18,997 nt of DNA from assembly GCA_905372035.1 (NCBI GenBank), contig CAJPNN010000030.1, forward strand, positions 1 through 18,997. Reading direction: 5' to 3'. Each line of letters starts with the position of its first letter. The stretch's first letter is position 1. Below the pieces are notes generated by a model. That model had not been told where the DNA came from, searched no databases, and was given only the letters and a program-made list of their open reading frames with translations. The stretch is from Bacillota bacterium. GTDB taxonomy: Bacteria > Bacillota > Clostridia > Peptostreptococcales > Anaerovoracaceae. The translations under genes and the position numbers were made by a program. Shown piece by piece: positions 5,907 to 14,784 of this stretch.

Positions 5907-7220
5907 ATGTACGACAAATACAATATAATAACGCAGATGCATGCGGCAAAACATGGGACAGTTACCCCTGAAATGAAAAAAGTTGCAGAAAAAGAGCAAA
6001 TGAAAATAGAAGAGCTTATGGAGCTTGTGGCATCGGGAAAAGTTGTGATACCGGCAAATAAAGCACATAAATCTCTTGATGCCGAGGGGATAGGTTCAAT
6101 GCTCAGAACAAAAATAAATGTTAATTTAGGGGTTTCAAAAGATGTGAAAGATTATGATGAGGAGATGAAAAAAGTTATGTATGCGGTAGATATGGGAGCA
6201 GAGGCTGTCATGGATCTTTCATCGCATGGAAATACCGAACCTTTCAGAAGAAAACTTATAAGAGAGTGTCCTGTTATGATAGGGACTGTTCCGGTGTACG
6301 ATGCGGTTATTCACTATCAAAGAGATTTGAAAACCTTATCGGCAAAGGATTTTATCGATGTCGTAAGATTACATGCTGAAAACGGAGTGGATTTCGTCAC
6401 CTTACATTGCGGTATTACGAAAAAAACAATAGATCAGATAAAAAAACATAAGAGAAAGATGAACATAGTTTCAAGAGGAGGCTCCCTGGTTTTTGCATGG
6501 ATGAGCATGACAGGGGAAGAGAATCCTTTTTATGAATACTATGATGAAATTCTTGGAATATGTAGGGAACATGATGTTACAATATCTCTCGGAGATGCAT
6601 GTAGGCCCGGTTGTCTTGCAGATGCGACAGATGTATGTCAGATTGAAGAGCTTGTACGGCTGGGGGAGCTGACAAAGAGGGCATGGGAAAAGGATGTTCA
6701 AGTTATGGTGGAAGGTCCGGGGCATGTGCCGCTTGATCAGATTGCGGCAAATATGAAAGTCCAGCAAACTATATGCATGGGAGCACCGTTTTATGTGCTC
6801 GGTCCGCTTGTTACAGACATAGCGCCCGGGTATGATCATATAACGTCTGCGATAGGAGGTGCCGTGGCGGCATCTGCGGGAGCTGCATTTTTATGCTATG
6901 TCACACCTGCGGAGCATCTTGCATTACCGAATTTAGAAGACGTAAAACAGGGAATTGTAGCATCTAAAATTGCTGCACATGCGGCGGATATAGCAAAGGG
7001 AATCAAGGGAGCAAGAGAAATTGATGATAAAATGGCTGATGCAAGAAGAGAACTGGATTGGGAGAAACAATGGAAATATGCGATCGATCCTGAAACTGCA
7101 AAGAGGATAAGGGATGACAGAAAACCCGAGAATGATGATACGTGTTCGATGTGCGGAAAATTTTGTGCCGTAAGAAGTATGAATAAGGCGTTGCAGGATG
7201 AAGAAATAGATATATTATAG
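5907..7220 (+). CDS. thiC: Phosphomethylpyrimidine synthase ThiC, short anaerobic form
   Basis: A 437-residue radical SAM enzyme that rearranges aminoimidazole ribotide into HMP phosphate. Landmarks are IITQMHAAKHGTVTPEM near the start, MDLSSHGNTEPFRR, TLHCGITK, SLGDACRPGC, MVEGPGHVPLDQIAANM and DIAPGYDHITSAIGGA. The C-terminal iron-sulfur ligands are C413, C416 and C420 (CSMCGKFC), a CX2CX3C spacing one residue shorter than the CX2CX4C of the longer proteobacterial form. It lacks the N-terminal extension of enterobacterial ThiC. The ATG at 5907 follows AAGGAGG by 9 nt; a TTG directly before it is not needed. It ends before the strong hairpin at 7342. Confidence 0.97.
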   Translation: MYDKYNIITQMHAAKHGTVTPEMKKVAEKEQMKIEELMELVASGKVVIPANKAHKSLDAEGIGSMLRTKINVNLGVSKDVKDYDEEMKKVMYAVDMGAEAVMDLSSHGNTEPFRRKLIRECPVMIGTVPVYDAVIHYQRDLKTLSAKDFIDVVRLHAENGVDFVTLHCGITKKTIDQIKKHKRKMNIVSRGGSLVFAWMSMTGEENPFYEYYDEILGICREHDVTISLGDACRPGCLADATDVCQIEELVRLGELTKRAWEKDVQVMVEGPGHVPLDQIAANMKVQQTICMGAPFYVLGPLVTDIAPGYDHITSAIGGAVAASAGAAFLCYVTPAEHLALPNLEDVKQGIVASKIAAHAADIAKGIKGAREIDDKMADARRELDWEKQWKYAIDPETAKRIRDDRKPENDDTCSMCGKFCAVRSMNKALQDEEIDIL

Positions 7221-7341
7221 TCATGGGGTTATATCGGATTACAGGTTTCAGGGATAAAATAAGATGTATGAAAGGAATTCTTATAACCGGGATTTATAGA
7301 CTTATATAGTTATAGGACAAAATCCGGCAAAATGGCGAAAT

Positions 7342-7369
7342 AAAAAACGGACCTCGGGGTCCGTTTTTT
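7342..7369. terminator. Bidirectional terminator between thiC and flavodoxin gene
   Basis: A perfect 12-bp stem with A-run on the left and T-run on the right: AAAAAACGGACC (7342-7353) pairs with GGTCCGTTTTTT (7358-7369) around TCGG. Read from either strand it is a G+C-rich hairpin followed by six T, so it can stop both thiC and the convergent flavodoxin transcript. The rest of the 7221-7496 gap shows only a weak A+T-rich inverted repeat (7414-7424 / 7440-7450). Confidence 0.93.
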
Positions 7370-7496
7370 ATTTCGAGTTTACTTGTTTTTAATAGTTAAA
7401 TATTTTAAGAAAGGAAATTATAAAAATCTCTGCGTGAAATTTATATTTTCTTACCCATGTTCCCGAGTACACGGAATTATAAATAACTTTAGAATT

Positions 7497-7925
7497 TTAA
7501 GCTGTTGCTAATGCAGCTCCGAGTTTTTTACAGTTTTCTACATCTGCATCATTAGGTGTTTCGTTTGCCATTACATAGTCACAAACTACGTTTGCATTAT
7601 GATCCTTTACTCTGTCATCCCAGTCTCTCATCCACTGGCCGTCTCCCCAACCATAAGAACCGAACAATGCAATTTTCTTACCGCCCAAATCATTCTCAAG
7701 ATCTGCAAACATAGGCTCATATTCGTATTCTTCAAGAACTTCATCTCCCATTGAAGGACAACCGAATGCCACAGCACCATAGTCTTTCATAACTGAAGAA
7801 TTAAAATCCGCAGGCTGCAACAAAACAGCTTCTCCGCCGGCACCGTTTACTCCGTCGGCAACCGCTTTTGCCATAGCCTCAGTGTTTCCTGTTCCACTCC
7901 AAAATACAACTGCTACTTTGTTCAT
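7497..7925 (-). CDS. Flavodoxin
   Basis: A 142-residue short-chain flavodoxin, an FMN-binding electron carrier of the cytoplasm. The phosphate-binding loop WSGTGNTEAMA (9-19) is textbook, and the second FMN loop FGSYGWGDGQWMRDW has the usual aromatic and acidic residues. FGCPSMGDEVLEEYEYEP matches the middle FMN-contact region. The ATG at 7925 has GGAGG about 7 nt upstream. It is transcribed alone, between its own strong promoter and the shared terminator. In anaerobes flavodoxin often replaces ferredoxin under iron shortage; whether that holds here is not shown by the sequence. Confidence 0.95.
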   Translation of the reverse strand: MNKVAVVFWSGTGNTEAMAKAVADGVNGAGGEAVLLQPADFNSSVMKDYGAVAFGCPSMGDEVLEEYEYEPMFADLENDLGGKKIALFGSYGWGDGQWMRDWDDRVKDHNANVVCDYVMANETPNDADVENCKKLGAALATA

Positions 7926-7972
7926 AATGTCTATCCTCCATTTTAAATGTCCCGATAAAGGGGCTTAAAGAA

Positions 7973-8039
7973 AGTTAGCAAATACTAACTATACACATTA
8001 TACTATTTAAATTCTATAAGTCAATAGGCACAACTAACT
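7973..8039. promoter_or_regulatory. Operator-like repeats flanking the flavodoxin promoter
   Basis: AGTTAG (7973-7978) and CTAACT (7985-7990) make a perfect 6-6-6 inverted repeat at the predicted start site, and a third CTAACT (8034-8039) lies about 10 nt upstream of the -35. Three copies of one hexamer around a strong promoter suggest repressor sites. I do not recognise the regulator. Confidence 0.45.
7997..8024 (-). promoter_or_regulatory. Strong SigA-type promoter of the flavodoxin gene
   Basis: On the minus strand TTGACT (8024-8019) and TATAAT (8002-7997) are 16 bp apart, close to consensus. Transcription would start near 7990, giving a leader of about 65 nt. The start falls inside the inverted repeat at 7973-7990, so a bound protein there could block initiation. 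Confidence 0.75.
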
Positions 8040-8141
8040 TTTTTATAATATTTATATTTGCTTATTTTTACAGTTAATTAATCAAATCACATATAAACTG
8101 CAAACGGGGATTCGGAAGTTAAATTCCCGAGGATCGAAACG

Positions 8142-8191
8142 GAAACAAATGTTCGATTTTTATAGAAAAAGAATTCCGGTTATAGTATAAT
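8142..8191 (+). promoter_or_regulatory. Candidate uvrB promoter with possible LexA box
   Basis: TATAAT (8186-8191) with a weak TAGAAA (8163-8168) 17 bp upstream is the best promoter candidate. GAAACAAATGTTCG (8142-8155) resembles the Gram-positive SOS box CGAAC-N4-GTTCG: the right half is perfect, the left half matches three of five. uvrB is a known SOS gene in Bacillus, which favours the reading, but the box is imperfect. The rest of the 7926-8304 gap (379 nt) holds the flavodoxin control region and A+T-rich DNA; I see no further gene. Confidence 0.35.
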
Positions 8192-8304
8192 GGAAACGAA
8201 TATAAACATGCGTTGTAAACAGTGTGATTAGAGAAATTTGTTCATGAAGTTTTTGTAATTTATAGAAATAATAATGCAAATATACCGAGAGAGGGCATAA
8301 ATTT

Positions 8305-10278
8305 ATGGGAGAATTTAAGATCGTATCGGATTATAAAATGATGGGAGACCAGCCACAGGCGGTTAAAACGCTTGTTGACGGGATAAAGAGAGGCAAGCGC
8401 AGCCAGACATTGATGGGTGTCACAGGTTCGGGCAAGACTTTTACTATGGCAAATGTTATAGAACAGGTACAAAAACCTACTCTTGTGATTTCACACAACA
8501 AAACTTTGGCTGCGCAGCTATGTGGAGAATTTAAAGAATTTTTCCCTGATAATGCCGTAGAGTACTTCGTATCATATTATGATTACTATCAGCCGGAAGC
8601 ATATGTTCCGGCTTCGGATACATATATTGAAAAAGATTCGGATATAAATCAGGAAATAGAAAAATTGAGGCATTCAGCGACAGCAGCACTTTCGGAAAGA
8701 AAAGACGTTATAGTGGTTGCGAGCGTTTCGTGTATATATGGGATCGGAAGCCCTGTCGATTATGAAACACAAGTTTTGTCGCTTAGAACGGGAGTAACCA
8801 AAGCCAGGAAAGATATTCTCAGAAAACTTGTAGATATTCAGTATAAAAGAAATGATACGGCGTTTGAACGCAGTACTTTCAGAGTTAGAGGTGACGTGAT
8901 AGATATATATCCCGCAGGTTCGGAGAGCGCCGTAAGGGTGGAGCTGTTTGATGACGAGATAGAATCTATTAAGGAACTCAATCCTTTAACGGGAGAGATC
9001 ACCGGGATTAGAAGTCATGTTTCGATATTTCCCGCATCTCATTATGTTTCATCACCTGAAAAGATTGAACATGCCATAAAAACCGTTAATGAGGAACTGG
9101 AAGAACGCATTAAATGGTTTAAAGATCAGGGTAAACTTTTGGAGGCTCAGAGAATTGAGCAAAGGACACATTACGATTTGGAAATGTTAAGGGAAATAGG
9201 AAGTTGTAAAGGAATAGAGAACTATTCAAGACATATAAATGCACTGACACCGGGAAGCAGACCATATACCCTAATCGATTATTTTCCTGAAGATTTTTTG
9301 ATCATGATAGATGAATCACACGTTATGCTGCCGCAACTTCGTGCGATGTATGCCGGAGACAGATCAAGAAAAAGCAGCCTGGTGGAATATGGCTTCAGAC
9401 TTCCGTCGGCGTTGGACAACAGACCGCTAAAATTTGAAGAGTTTGACAGTTTGTTAAAACAAGCGGTTTATGTAAGTGCGACACCGGGAGCATATGAACT
9501 TGAACAGAGTGAGGGTGAAGCGGTCGAACAGATAATAAGACCCACGGGGTTGTTGGATCCTGTTATAGAAGTAAGACCTACAGATGGGCAGATTGATGAT
9601 TTGATATGTGAGATAAACAGTCGAACGAGCAAAAATGAAAGAATTCTTGTTACGACGCTGACAAAGAAAATGGCTGAAAGCCTTACGGATTATCTTAAAA
9701 ATGTAGGTATAAAAGTAAGGTATCTTCATTCCGAAGTGGATACTCTGGAAAGAATGGAGATTATAAGAGATTTGAGGCTGGGAACATTTGATGTATTGGT
9801 CGGAATAAATTTGCTTAGAGAGGGGCTGGATATTCCTGAAGTTTCTCTGGTTGCAATATTAGATGCCGATAAACAGGGATTTTTGAGAAATGAAACCTCA
9901 TTGATTCAAACCATAGGAAGGGCGGCAAGAAATGCGGAAGGAAAAGTGATAATGTATGGAGACGACATTACTCCACAGATGGAAAGGGCTATTTCAGAAA
10001 CCGAGAGGCGCAGAAAAATACAAAGTGATTACAATGAGAAAAACGGGATATTGCCTGAAACGATAAAAAAATCTGTAAGAGAGGTTATAGAAGCCACGAA
10101 GGTTATGGAAGAAGAGAATCTGTATAAAGGAAAATCTCCTTTGGAATTGACTAAAAAGGAGCTTAAAGAATATGTAAAAAGCTTGGAAAAGGAAATGAAA
10201 CAGGCTGCAAGTTCACTGCAATTTGAAAGAGCGGCAGAGTTGAGAGATCTGATAATGGAATATAAAGTGAGGATTTGA
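8305..10278 (+). CDS. uvrB: Excinuclease ABC subunit B
   Basis: 657 residues, full length. UvrB is the damage-verifying helicase-like subunit of nucleotide excision repair, loaded by UvrA and then joined by UvrC. Visible are Walker A GVTGSGKT (38-45), the Tyr-rich hairpin YYDYYQPEAYVP (91-102) that inserts between the strands, the DEAD-like Walker B IDESH (335-339), helicase motifs V and VI (NLLREGLDIPEV, QTIGRAARN), and the C-terminal UVR domain (about 618-655, LQFERAAELRDLI) that binds UvrC. The ATG at 8305 has only a modest GAGAGAGG upstream. uvrA follows after 126 nt, which holds a small hairpin without a T run, so read-through is likely. Confidence 0.98.
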   Translation: MGEFKIVSDYKMMGDQPQAVKTLVDGIKRGKRSQTLMGVTGSGKTFTMANVIEQVQKPTLVISHNKTLAAQLCGEFKEFFPDNAVEYFVSYYDYYQPEAYVPASDTYIEKDSDINQEIEKLRHSATAALSERKDVIVVASVSCIYGIGSPVDYETQVLSLRTGVTKARKDILRKLVDIQYKRNDTAFERSTFRVRGDVIDIYPAGSESAVRVELFDDEIESIKELNPLTGEITGIRSHVSIFPASHYVSSPEKIEHAIKTVNEELEERIKWFKDQGKLLEAQRIEQRTHYDLEMLREIGSCKGIENYSRHINALTPGSRPYTLIDYFPEDFLIMIDESHVMLPQLRAMYAGDRSRKSSLVEYGFRLPSALDNRPLKFEEFDSLLKQAVYVSATPGAYELEQSEGEAVEQIIRPTGLLDPVIEVRPTDGQIDDLICEINSRTSKNERILVTTLTKKMAESLTDYLKNVGIKVRYLHSEVDTLERMEIIRDLRLGTFDVLVGINLLREGLDIPEVSLVAILDADKQGFLRNETSLIQTIGRAARNAEGKVIMYGDDITPQMERAISETERRRKIQSDYNEKNGILPETIKKSVREVIEATKVMEEENLYKGKSPLELTKKELKEYVKSLEKEMKQAASSLQFERAAELRDLIMEYKVRI

Positions 10279-10404
10279 CGGGAATATAAAGTCGGTAATG
10301 TGGCGTTAAGGCCACTTCAGTGTTTGAAATTTGAATGAAGAGCGGCAGCTTACGGGTGACAATCTTTGTGATTAATAAGTGAAATAATATGAGAGAGGGG
10401 AAAC

Positions 10405-13236
10405 ATGGACAAAAACAGTATAGTTATAAAAGGGGCGAATGAACATAATTTAAAGAATGTGGATCTGAAAATTCCAAGAGATAAACTTATAGTTTTTACA
10501 GGGCTTTCGGGTTCGGGGAAATCATCGTTGGCATTTGATACGATATATGCGGAGGGACAAAGACGTTATATGGAAAGTTTATCTTCATATGCGAGGCAGT
10601 TTTTGGGTAGAATGGAAAAGCCCGATGTGGAATATATAGAAGGCCTTTCGCCGGCAATCTCAATTGACCAGAAGACGACAAGTAAAAATCCCCGTTCGAC
10701 GGTAGGAACGGTAACGGAAATACATGATTATTTAAGACTCCTTTATGCCAGAATAGGCATACCTCACTGTCCTGAATGCGGAAGGGAAATATCAAGCCAA
10801 ACGGTTGATCAGATAACAGATCAGTTACTTGCACTTCCGGAAAAAACAAGACTGTCAGTTATGGCATCAGTAATCAGACAGAGAAAAGGTACACATGAAA
10901 AAGTATTGGACCGGATAAGAAGAGAAGGGTTTTTAAGAGTTAGAGTTGACGGTGAAATTTATAATCTTGAAGAGGATGAGATAAAACTTGAAAAAACTTA
11001 TAAACATACGATAGAGATCGTAGTCGACAGATTTCTTGCAAAAGAGGAGAACAGGAGCAGGATATCGGAAGCGGTGGAGCTTGCCGTCGCGCATGGAGAC
11101 GGACTTGTAACGGTTAATATAGACGGTAAAGAGGATAAAATATTCAGCACAAGCCTGTCGTGTCCGGAGCACGGGGTAAGTTTGGGAGAGCTCGAACCGA
11201 GGATGTTTTCGTTCAATAACCCTTACGGAGCATGTGACAGCTGTTCCGGGCTCGGGTTTTTGCAGAAGATTGACCCTACGTTGTTGGTAGAAAATGAAAA
11301 TATCAGCATAAACGACGGAGCATTGGCAAATGTATTCTCTTCACTTATAAGAGGAGGATTTTATCATCAAACGTTGACCGCACTGGCGGAATTTCATGGA
11401 ACTACACTTGATGTTCCGTACAAAGATACGCCGGCGATATTTAAAAAAGAGCTTATGTACGGAACGGGAAAACGAGCTTTGAATTTTATATATAACAGTC
11501 AGAGAACAAGGATGTCGTCATACAGGGACAAACCTTTTGAAGGAATCATTCCGAATTTGGAAAGAAGATATAAAGAAGCGGATTCGGATATGGTTAAAGA
11601 AAGAATGGAAAAATTTATGAGGATAATCCAATGTCCCGATTGTAAAGGGAGGAGGTTAAGACCGGAAGTTTTAGCTGTAACCGTAGGAGATATAGATATA
11701 GCCGCTCTTTCGGATATGCCTGTAGATGAAATTGCAAGTTTCATGCAAAATTTGAAGCTTACTGATAGAGAAGAAACCATTGCTAAACAAATATTAAAAG
11801 AAATAAATGCCAGGCTTTTGTTTTTAAGTGATGTAGGATTAAATTATCTCACATTGTCAAGGGCGGCAGGGACGCTTTCGGGCGGAGAGGCACAGAGGAT
11901 AAGGCTTGCTACGCAGATAGGTTCGGGACTGGTAGGAGTTCTTTATATACTTGATGAGCCGAGCATAGGATTGCATCAGAGAGATAATGAAAGGTTGCTT
12001 AATACATTGAGGCATCTGACAGATATCGGAAACACGCTGATTGTTGTGGAGCATGACGAAGATACTATGCGTGTTGCGGATCATATCGTCGATATAGGTC
12101 CGGGGGCAGGTGTCAATGGAGGGGAAGTCGTATCACAAGGAACGTTTGAAGATATCTGTAAATGTGAAAATTCTATAACGGGGCAATATCTTTCAGGAAA
12201 AAAGAAAATTCAAATTCCGAAAAACAGAAGAGAGGGCAACGGAAAAGTTATAAAAATAAGCGGGGCGAAAGAAAACAATCTTAAGAATGTCAATGTTGAC
12301 ATACCGTTAGGGAAAATGGTTTGTATTACGGGAGTTTCGGGATCCGGAAAAAGTACGCTTATAAATGAAATTCTTTATAAAGCTGTCGGAAAAGAACTTT
12401 ACGGGAGCAGGGAGACGCCCGGAGCATACAAAAAAATTACGGGGATAGAAAATATAGATAAGGTTATTGATATAGATCAGATGCCTATAGGGAGAACACC
12501 GAGATCAAACCCTGCGACGTATACCGGAGTTTTTACACATATAAGAGACCTGTTTGCACAGCTTCCCGAAGCCAAGATGAGAGGTTATGACAAGGGGAGA
12601 TTCAGCTTCAATGTCAGAGGCGGCAGATGTGAAGCATGCTCCGGAGACGGTATCGTAAAAATAGAGATGCATTTTCTTCCCGATGTATACGTGCCGTGCG
12701 ATGTATGTAAGGGGCATAGATATAACAATGAAACTTTGGAAGTAAAGTACAGAGGTAAAAACATTTTTGAAGTTTTGGATATGAATATAAACGAAGCGAT
12801 GGAGTTTTTTTCGAATATACCGTCGATAGAACGTCAGCTTAAAACACTTGTTGATGTAGGTCTCGGATATGTCAAACTGGGTCAACCGTCAACGCAACTT
12901 TCGGGAGGGGAAGCACAAAGAATAAAACTCGCTTCGGAATTATCAAAGAGGAGCACGGGCAAAACTCTTTATATCTTAGATGAACCTACTACAGGATTAC
13001 ATTTTCACGATGTTTATAAACTGATAGAAGTACTCGGTTCGTTGGTTGATAAGGGAAATACAGTTGTAGTCATTGAACATAACCTGGATGTAATAAAGAC
13101 GGCTGACCACATAATTGATTTAGGTCCTGAAGGAGGGAAATACGGTGGAGAAATCATAGCTGTCGGAACGCCTGAAGAAATAGCTAAAAACAAGGATTCA
13201 TATACCGGAGAATTTCTTAAAAAGGTTTTAAAATAA
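10405..13236 (+). CDS. uvrA: Excinuclease ABC subunit A
   Basis: 943 residues, the normal length. UvrA is the tandem ABC ATPase that finds lesions as a dimer and recruits UvrB. It has two Walker A motifs (GLSGSGKS 33-40; GVSGSGKS 643-650), two signature motifs (LSGGEAQRI in each half) and two Walker B/D-loops (ILDEPSIGLH, ILDEPTTGLH). The second zinc site is standard: C742, C745, C765, C768. In the first, the usual C-x2-C is C253-x2-H256 (CPEHG), paired with C277 and C280, so one cysteine ligand is replaced by histidine. A GAGAGGGG site precedes the ATG. pncB starts 77 nt downstream with no terminator seen. Confidence 0.98.
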   Translation: MDKNSIVIKGANEHNLKNVDLKIPRDKLIVFTGLSGSGKSSLAFDTIYAEGQRRYMESLSSYARQFLGRMEKPDVEYIEGLSPAISIDQKTTSKNPRSTVGTVTEIHDYLRLLYARIGIPHCPECGREISSQTVDQITDQLLALPEKTRLSVMASVIRQRKGTHEKVLDRIRREGFLRVRVDGEIYNLEEDEIKLEKTYKHTIEIVVDRFLAKEENRSRISEAVELAVAHGDGLVTVNIDGKEDKIFSTSLSCPEHGVSLGELEPRMFSFNNPYGACDSCSGLGFLQKIDPTLLVENENISINDGALANVFSSLIRGGFYHQTLTALAEFHGTTLDVPYKDTPAIFKKELMYGTGKRALNFIYNSQRTRMSSYRDKPFEGIIPNLERRYKEADSDMVKERMEKFMRIIQCPDCKGRRLRPEVLAVTVGDIDIAALSDMPVDEIASFMQNLKLTDREETIAKQILKEINARLLFLSDVGLNYLTLSRAAGTLSGGEAQRIRLATQIGSGLVGVLYILDEPSIGLHQRDNERLLNTLRHLTDIGNTLIVVEHDEDTMRVADHIVDIGPGAGVNGGEVVSQGTFEDICKCENSITGQYLSGKKKIQIPKNRREGNGKVIKISGAKENNLKNVNVDIPLGKMVCITGVSGSGKSTLINEILYKAVGKELYGSRETPGAYKKITGIENIDKVIDIDQMPIGRTPRSNPATYTGVFTHIRDLFAQLPEAKMRGYDKGRFSFNVRGGRCEACSGDGIVKIEMHFLPDVYVPCDVCKGHRYNNETLEVKYRGKNIFEVLDMNINEAMEFFSNIPSIERQLKTLVDVGLGYVKLGQPSTQLSGGEAQRIKLASELSKRSTGKTLYILDEPTTGLHFHDVYKLIEVLGSLVDKGNTVVVIEHNLDVIKTADHIIDLGPEGGKYGGEIIAVGTPEEIAKNKDSYTGEFLKKVLK

Positions 13237-13313
13237 GCACTTTTATGATAAAATACTTACTCAATAGAATCTTTATTTCAGTTGTTGCGGAATGTATCCG
13301 GAAAGGGAGTAAA

Positions 13314-14744
13314 ATGAGTAAGAAAATAAACCTTACTATGTTGACCGACTTTTATGAAATCACCATGGCAAACGGTTATTTTAAGTCGGGATTTCAGAAC
13401 AGAATTGCGTATTTTGACATGTTTTTCAGGAGAATCCCTGATAATGGAGGATATGCTATAGCTGCGGGATTGGAGAATCTGATCGACTATTTTAAAAATC
13501 TGAAATTTGAAGATGAAGATATTGCCTATCTAAGAAGCAAGGGTATATTTGACGAGGCTTTTTTGGAATATCTTAGCGATTTTAAGTTTTGCTGTGATGT
13601 TTGGGCAGTGCCTGAGGGTACCCCGATATTTCCGGGAGAACCGATTATTACTGTGAGAGGTCCTATAATTCAAGCACAATTTGTAGAAACTATGGTTCTT
13701 TTAACAATAAATCATCAAAGCCTTATAGCGACAAAAACCAGTAGGATCGTCAGAGCTGCGCAAGGAAGAGGCGTGATGGAATTCGGTACGAGAAGAGCAC
13801 ATGGAGCGGATGCTGCCATAGATGGAGCGAGAGCGGCATATATCGGGGGCTGTGTAGGAACGGCATGTACCGTATCCGACAGAGACTGCGGTGTACCGGC
13901 ACTGGGAACCATGGCGCACAGCTGGGTTCAAATGTTTGATAACGAGTATGAAGCATTTAAAGTATATGCCGAGATGTATCCCGATAATTGTGTTTTATTG
14001 ATTGATACATATAATGTGCTTAAGTCGGGGTTACCGTCCGCCATAAAAGTTTTCAAAGAGCTTAAACCTGCGAGTATGGGGGTTAGAATAGACAGCGGAG
14101 ATGTGACTTATCTCACTAAAAAGACGCGAGAGATTCTTGACCAAGAGGGGCTTTATGATTGTAAGATAGTCATATCGAATTCTATGGACGAGTATTTGAT
14201 AAGAGATCTTATTATTCAGGGAGCATGTATAGATTCTTTCGGTGTAGGAGAGAGGCTTATAACAGCAAAGTCGGAGCCGGTGTTCGGAGGTGTTTATAAA
14301 CTTGCGGCGATAGAAAAAGACGGTGAGATTATTCCAAAGATAAAGATCAGTGAAAATATAGAGAAGATAACGAATCCGGGATTCAAATCGGTTTACAGGC
14401 TCTACGACAAGGATACTGACAAAGCGGTCGCAGATGTTATAACTCTTGACGGAGAGAAGATTCCGGAGGGAAGTAATTATGAGATATTTGATCCTGATGT
14501 GGTTTGGAAACGCAAGACGGTTTCAAATTTTTATGCGAAGAATTTAAGAAAACAGATTTTTAAGAATGGTGAGCAGGTTTATGAGTCGCCCAAACTTGAA
14601 GATATAAAAAATTATTGTAGTGAACAAATCTCTACACTTTGGGAAGAGATGCTGAGATTTGAGAATCCGCATGAATATTATGTGGATTTATCGAGGGATT
14701 TGTGGGAACTTAAGACCCGGCTTTTAGAGCAGGCAAATAAGTAA
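13314..14744 (+). CDS. pncB: Nicotinate phosphoribosyltransferase
   Basis: A 476-residue enzyme of NAD salvage: nicotinate plus PRPP gives nicotinate mononucleotide, with ATP stimulation. It begins MSKKINLTMLTDFYEITMAN, typical of the Firmicutes type. EFGTRRAHGADAAI and the phosphorylatable histidine H202 in LGTMAHSW are conserved, as are VRIDSGD and the C-terminal VSNFYAKNLRK region. The frame is open back to an ATG at 13245, but that start has no ribosome binding site and adds 23 residues without family support; AAAGGGAG before 13314 decides the start. It lies between uvrA and ilvE in one direction, with no functional link obvious beyond possible co-transcription. Confidence 0.95.
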   Translation: MSKKINLTMLTDFYEITMANGYFKSGFQNRIAYFDMFFRRIPDNGGYAIAAGLENLIDYFKNLKFEDEDIAYLRSKGIFDEAFLEYLSDFKFCCDVWAVPEGTPIFPGEPIITVRGPIIQAQFVETMVLLTINHQSLIATKTSRIVRAAQGRGVMEFGTRRAHGADAAIDGARAAYIGGCVGTACTVSDRDCGVPALGTMAHSWVQMFDNEYEAFKVYAEMYPDNCVLLIDTYNVLKSGLPSAIKVFKELKPASMGVRIDSGDVTYLTKKTREILDQEGLYDCKIVISNSMDEYLIRDLIIQGACIDSFGVGERLITAKSEPVFGGVYKLAAIEKDGEIIPKIKISENIEKITNPGFKSVYRLYDKDTDKAVADVITLDGEKIPEGSNYEIFDPDVVWKRKTVSNFYAKNLRKQIFKNGEQVYESPKLEDIKNYCSEQISTLWEEMLRFENPHEYYVDLSRDLWELKTRLLEQANK

Positions 14745-14784
14745 GAGGCATAAGGATATTAATAGAAGGAAGGCAGGTAGCGGT

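Noticed and set aside
6471..6839. 122-codon open frame on the minus strand inside thiC
   Set aside because: Antisense to conserved catalytic regions of thiC; composition is Cys/His/Arg-rich as expected for a shadow frame.
10300..10315. Hairpin GTGGC/GCCAC between uvrB and uvrA as a terminator
   Set aside because: Only 5 bp and no T run follows; read-through into uvrA is more likely.
13245..13313. Upstream in-frame ATG extending pncB by 23 residues
   Set aside because: No ribosome binding site before 13245; the family start and a good AAAGGGAG site agree on 13314.
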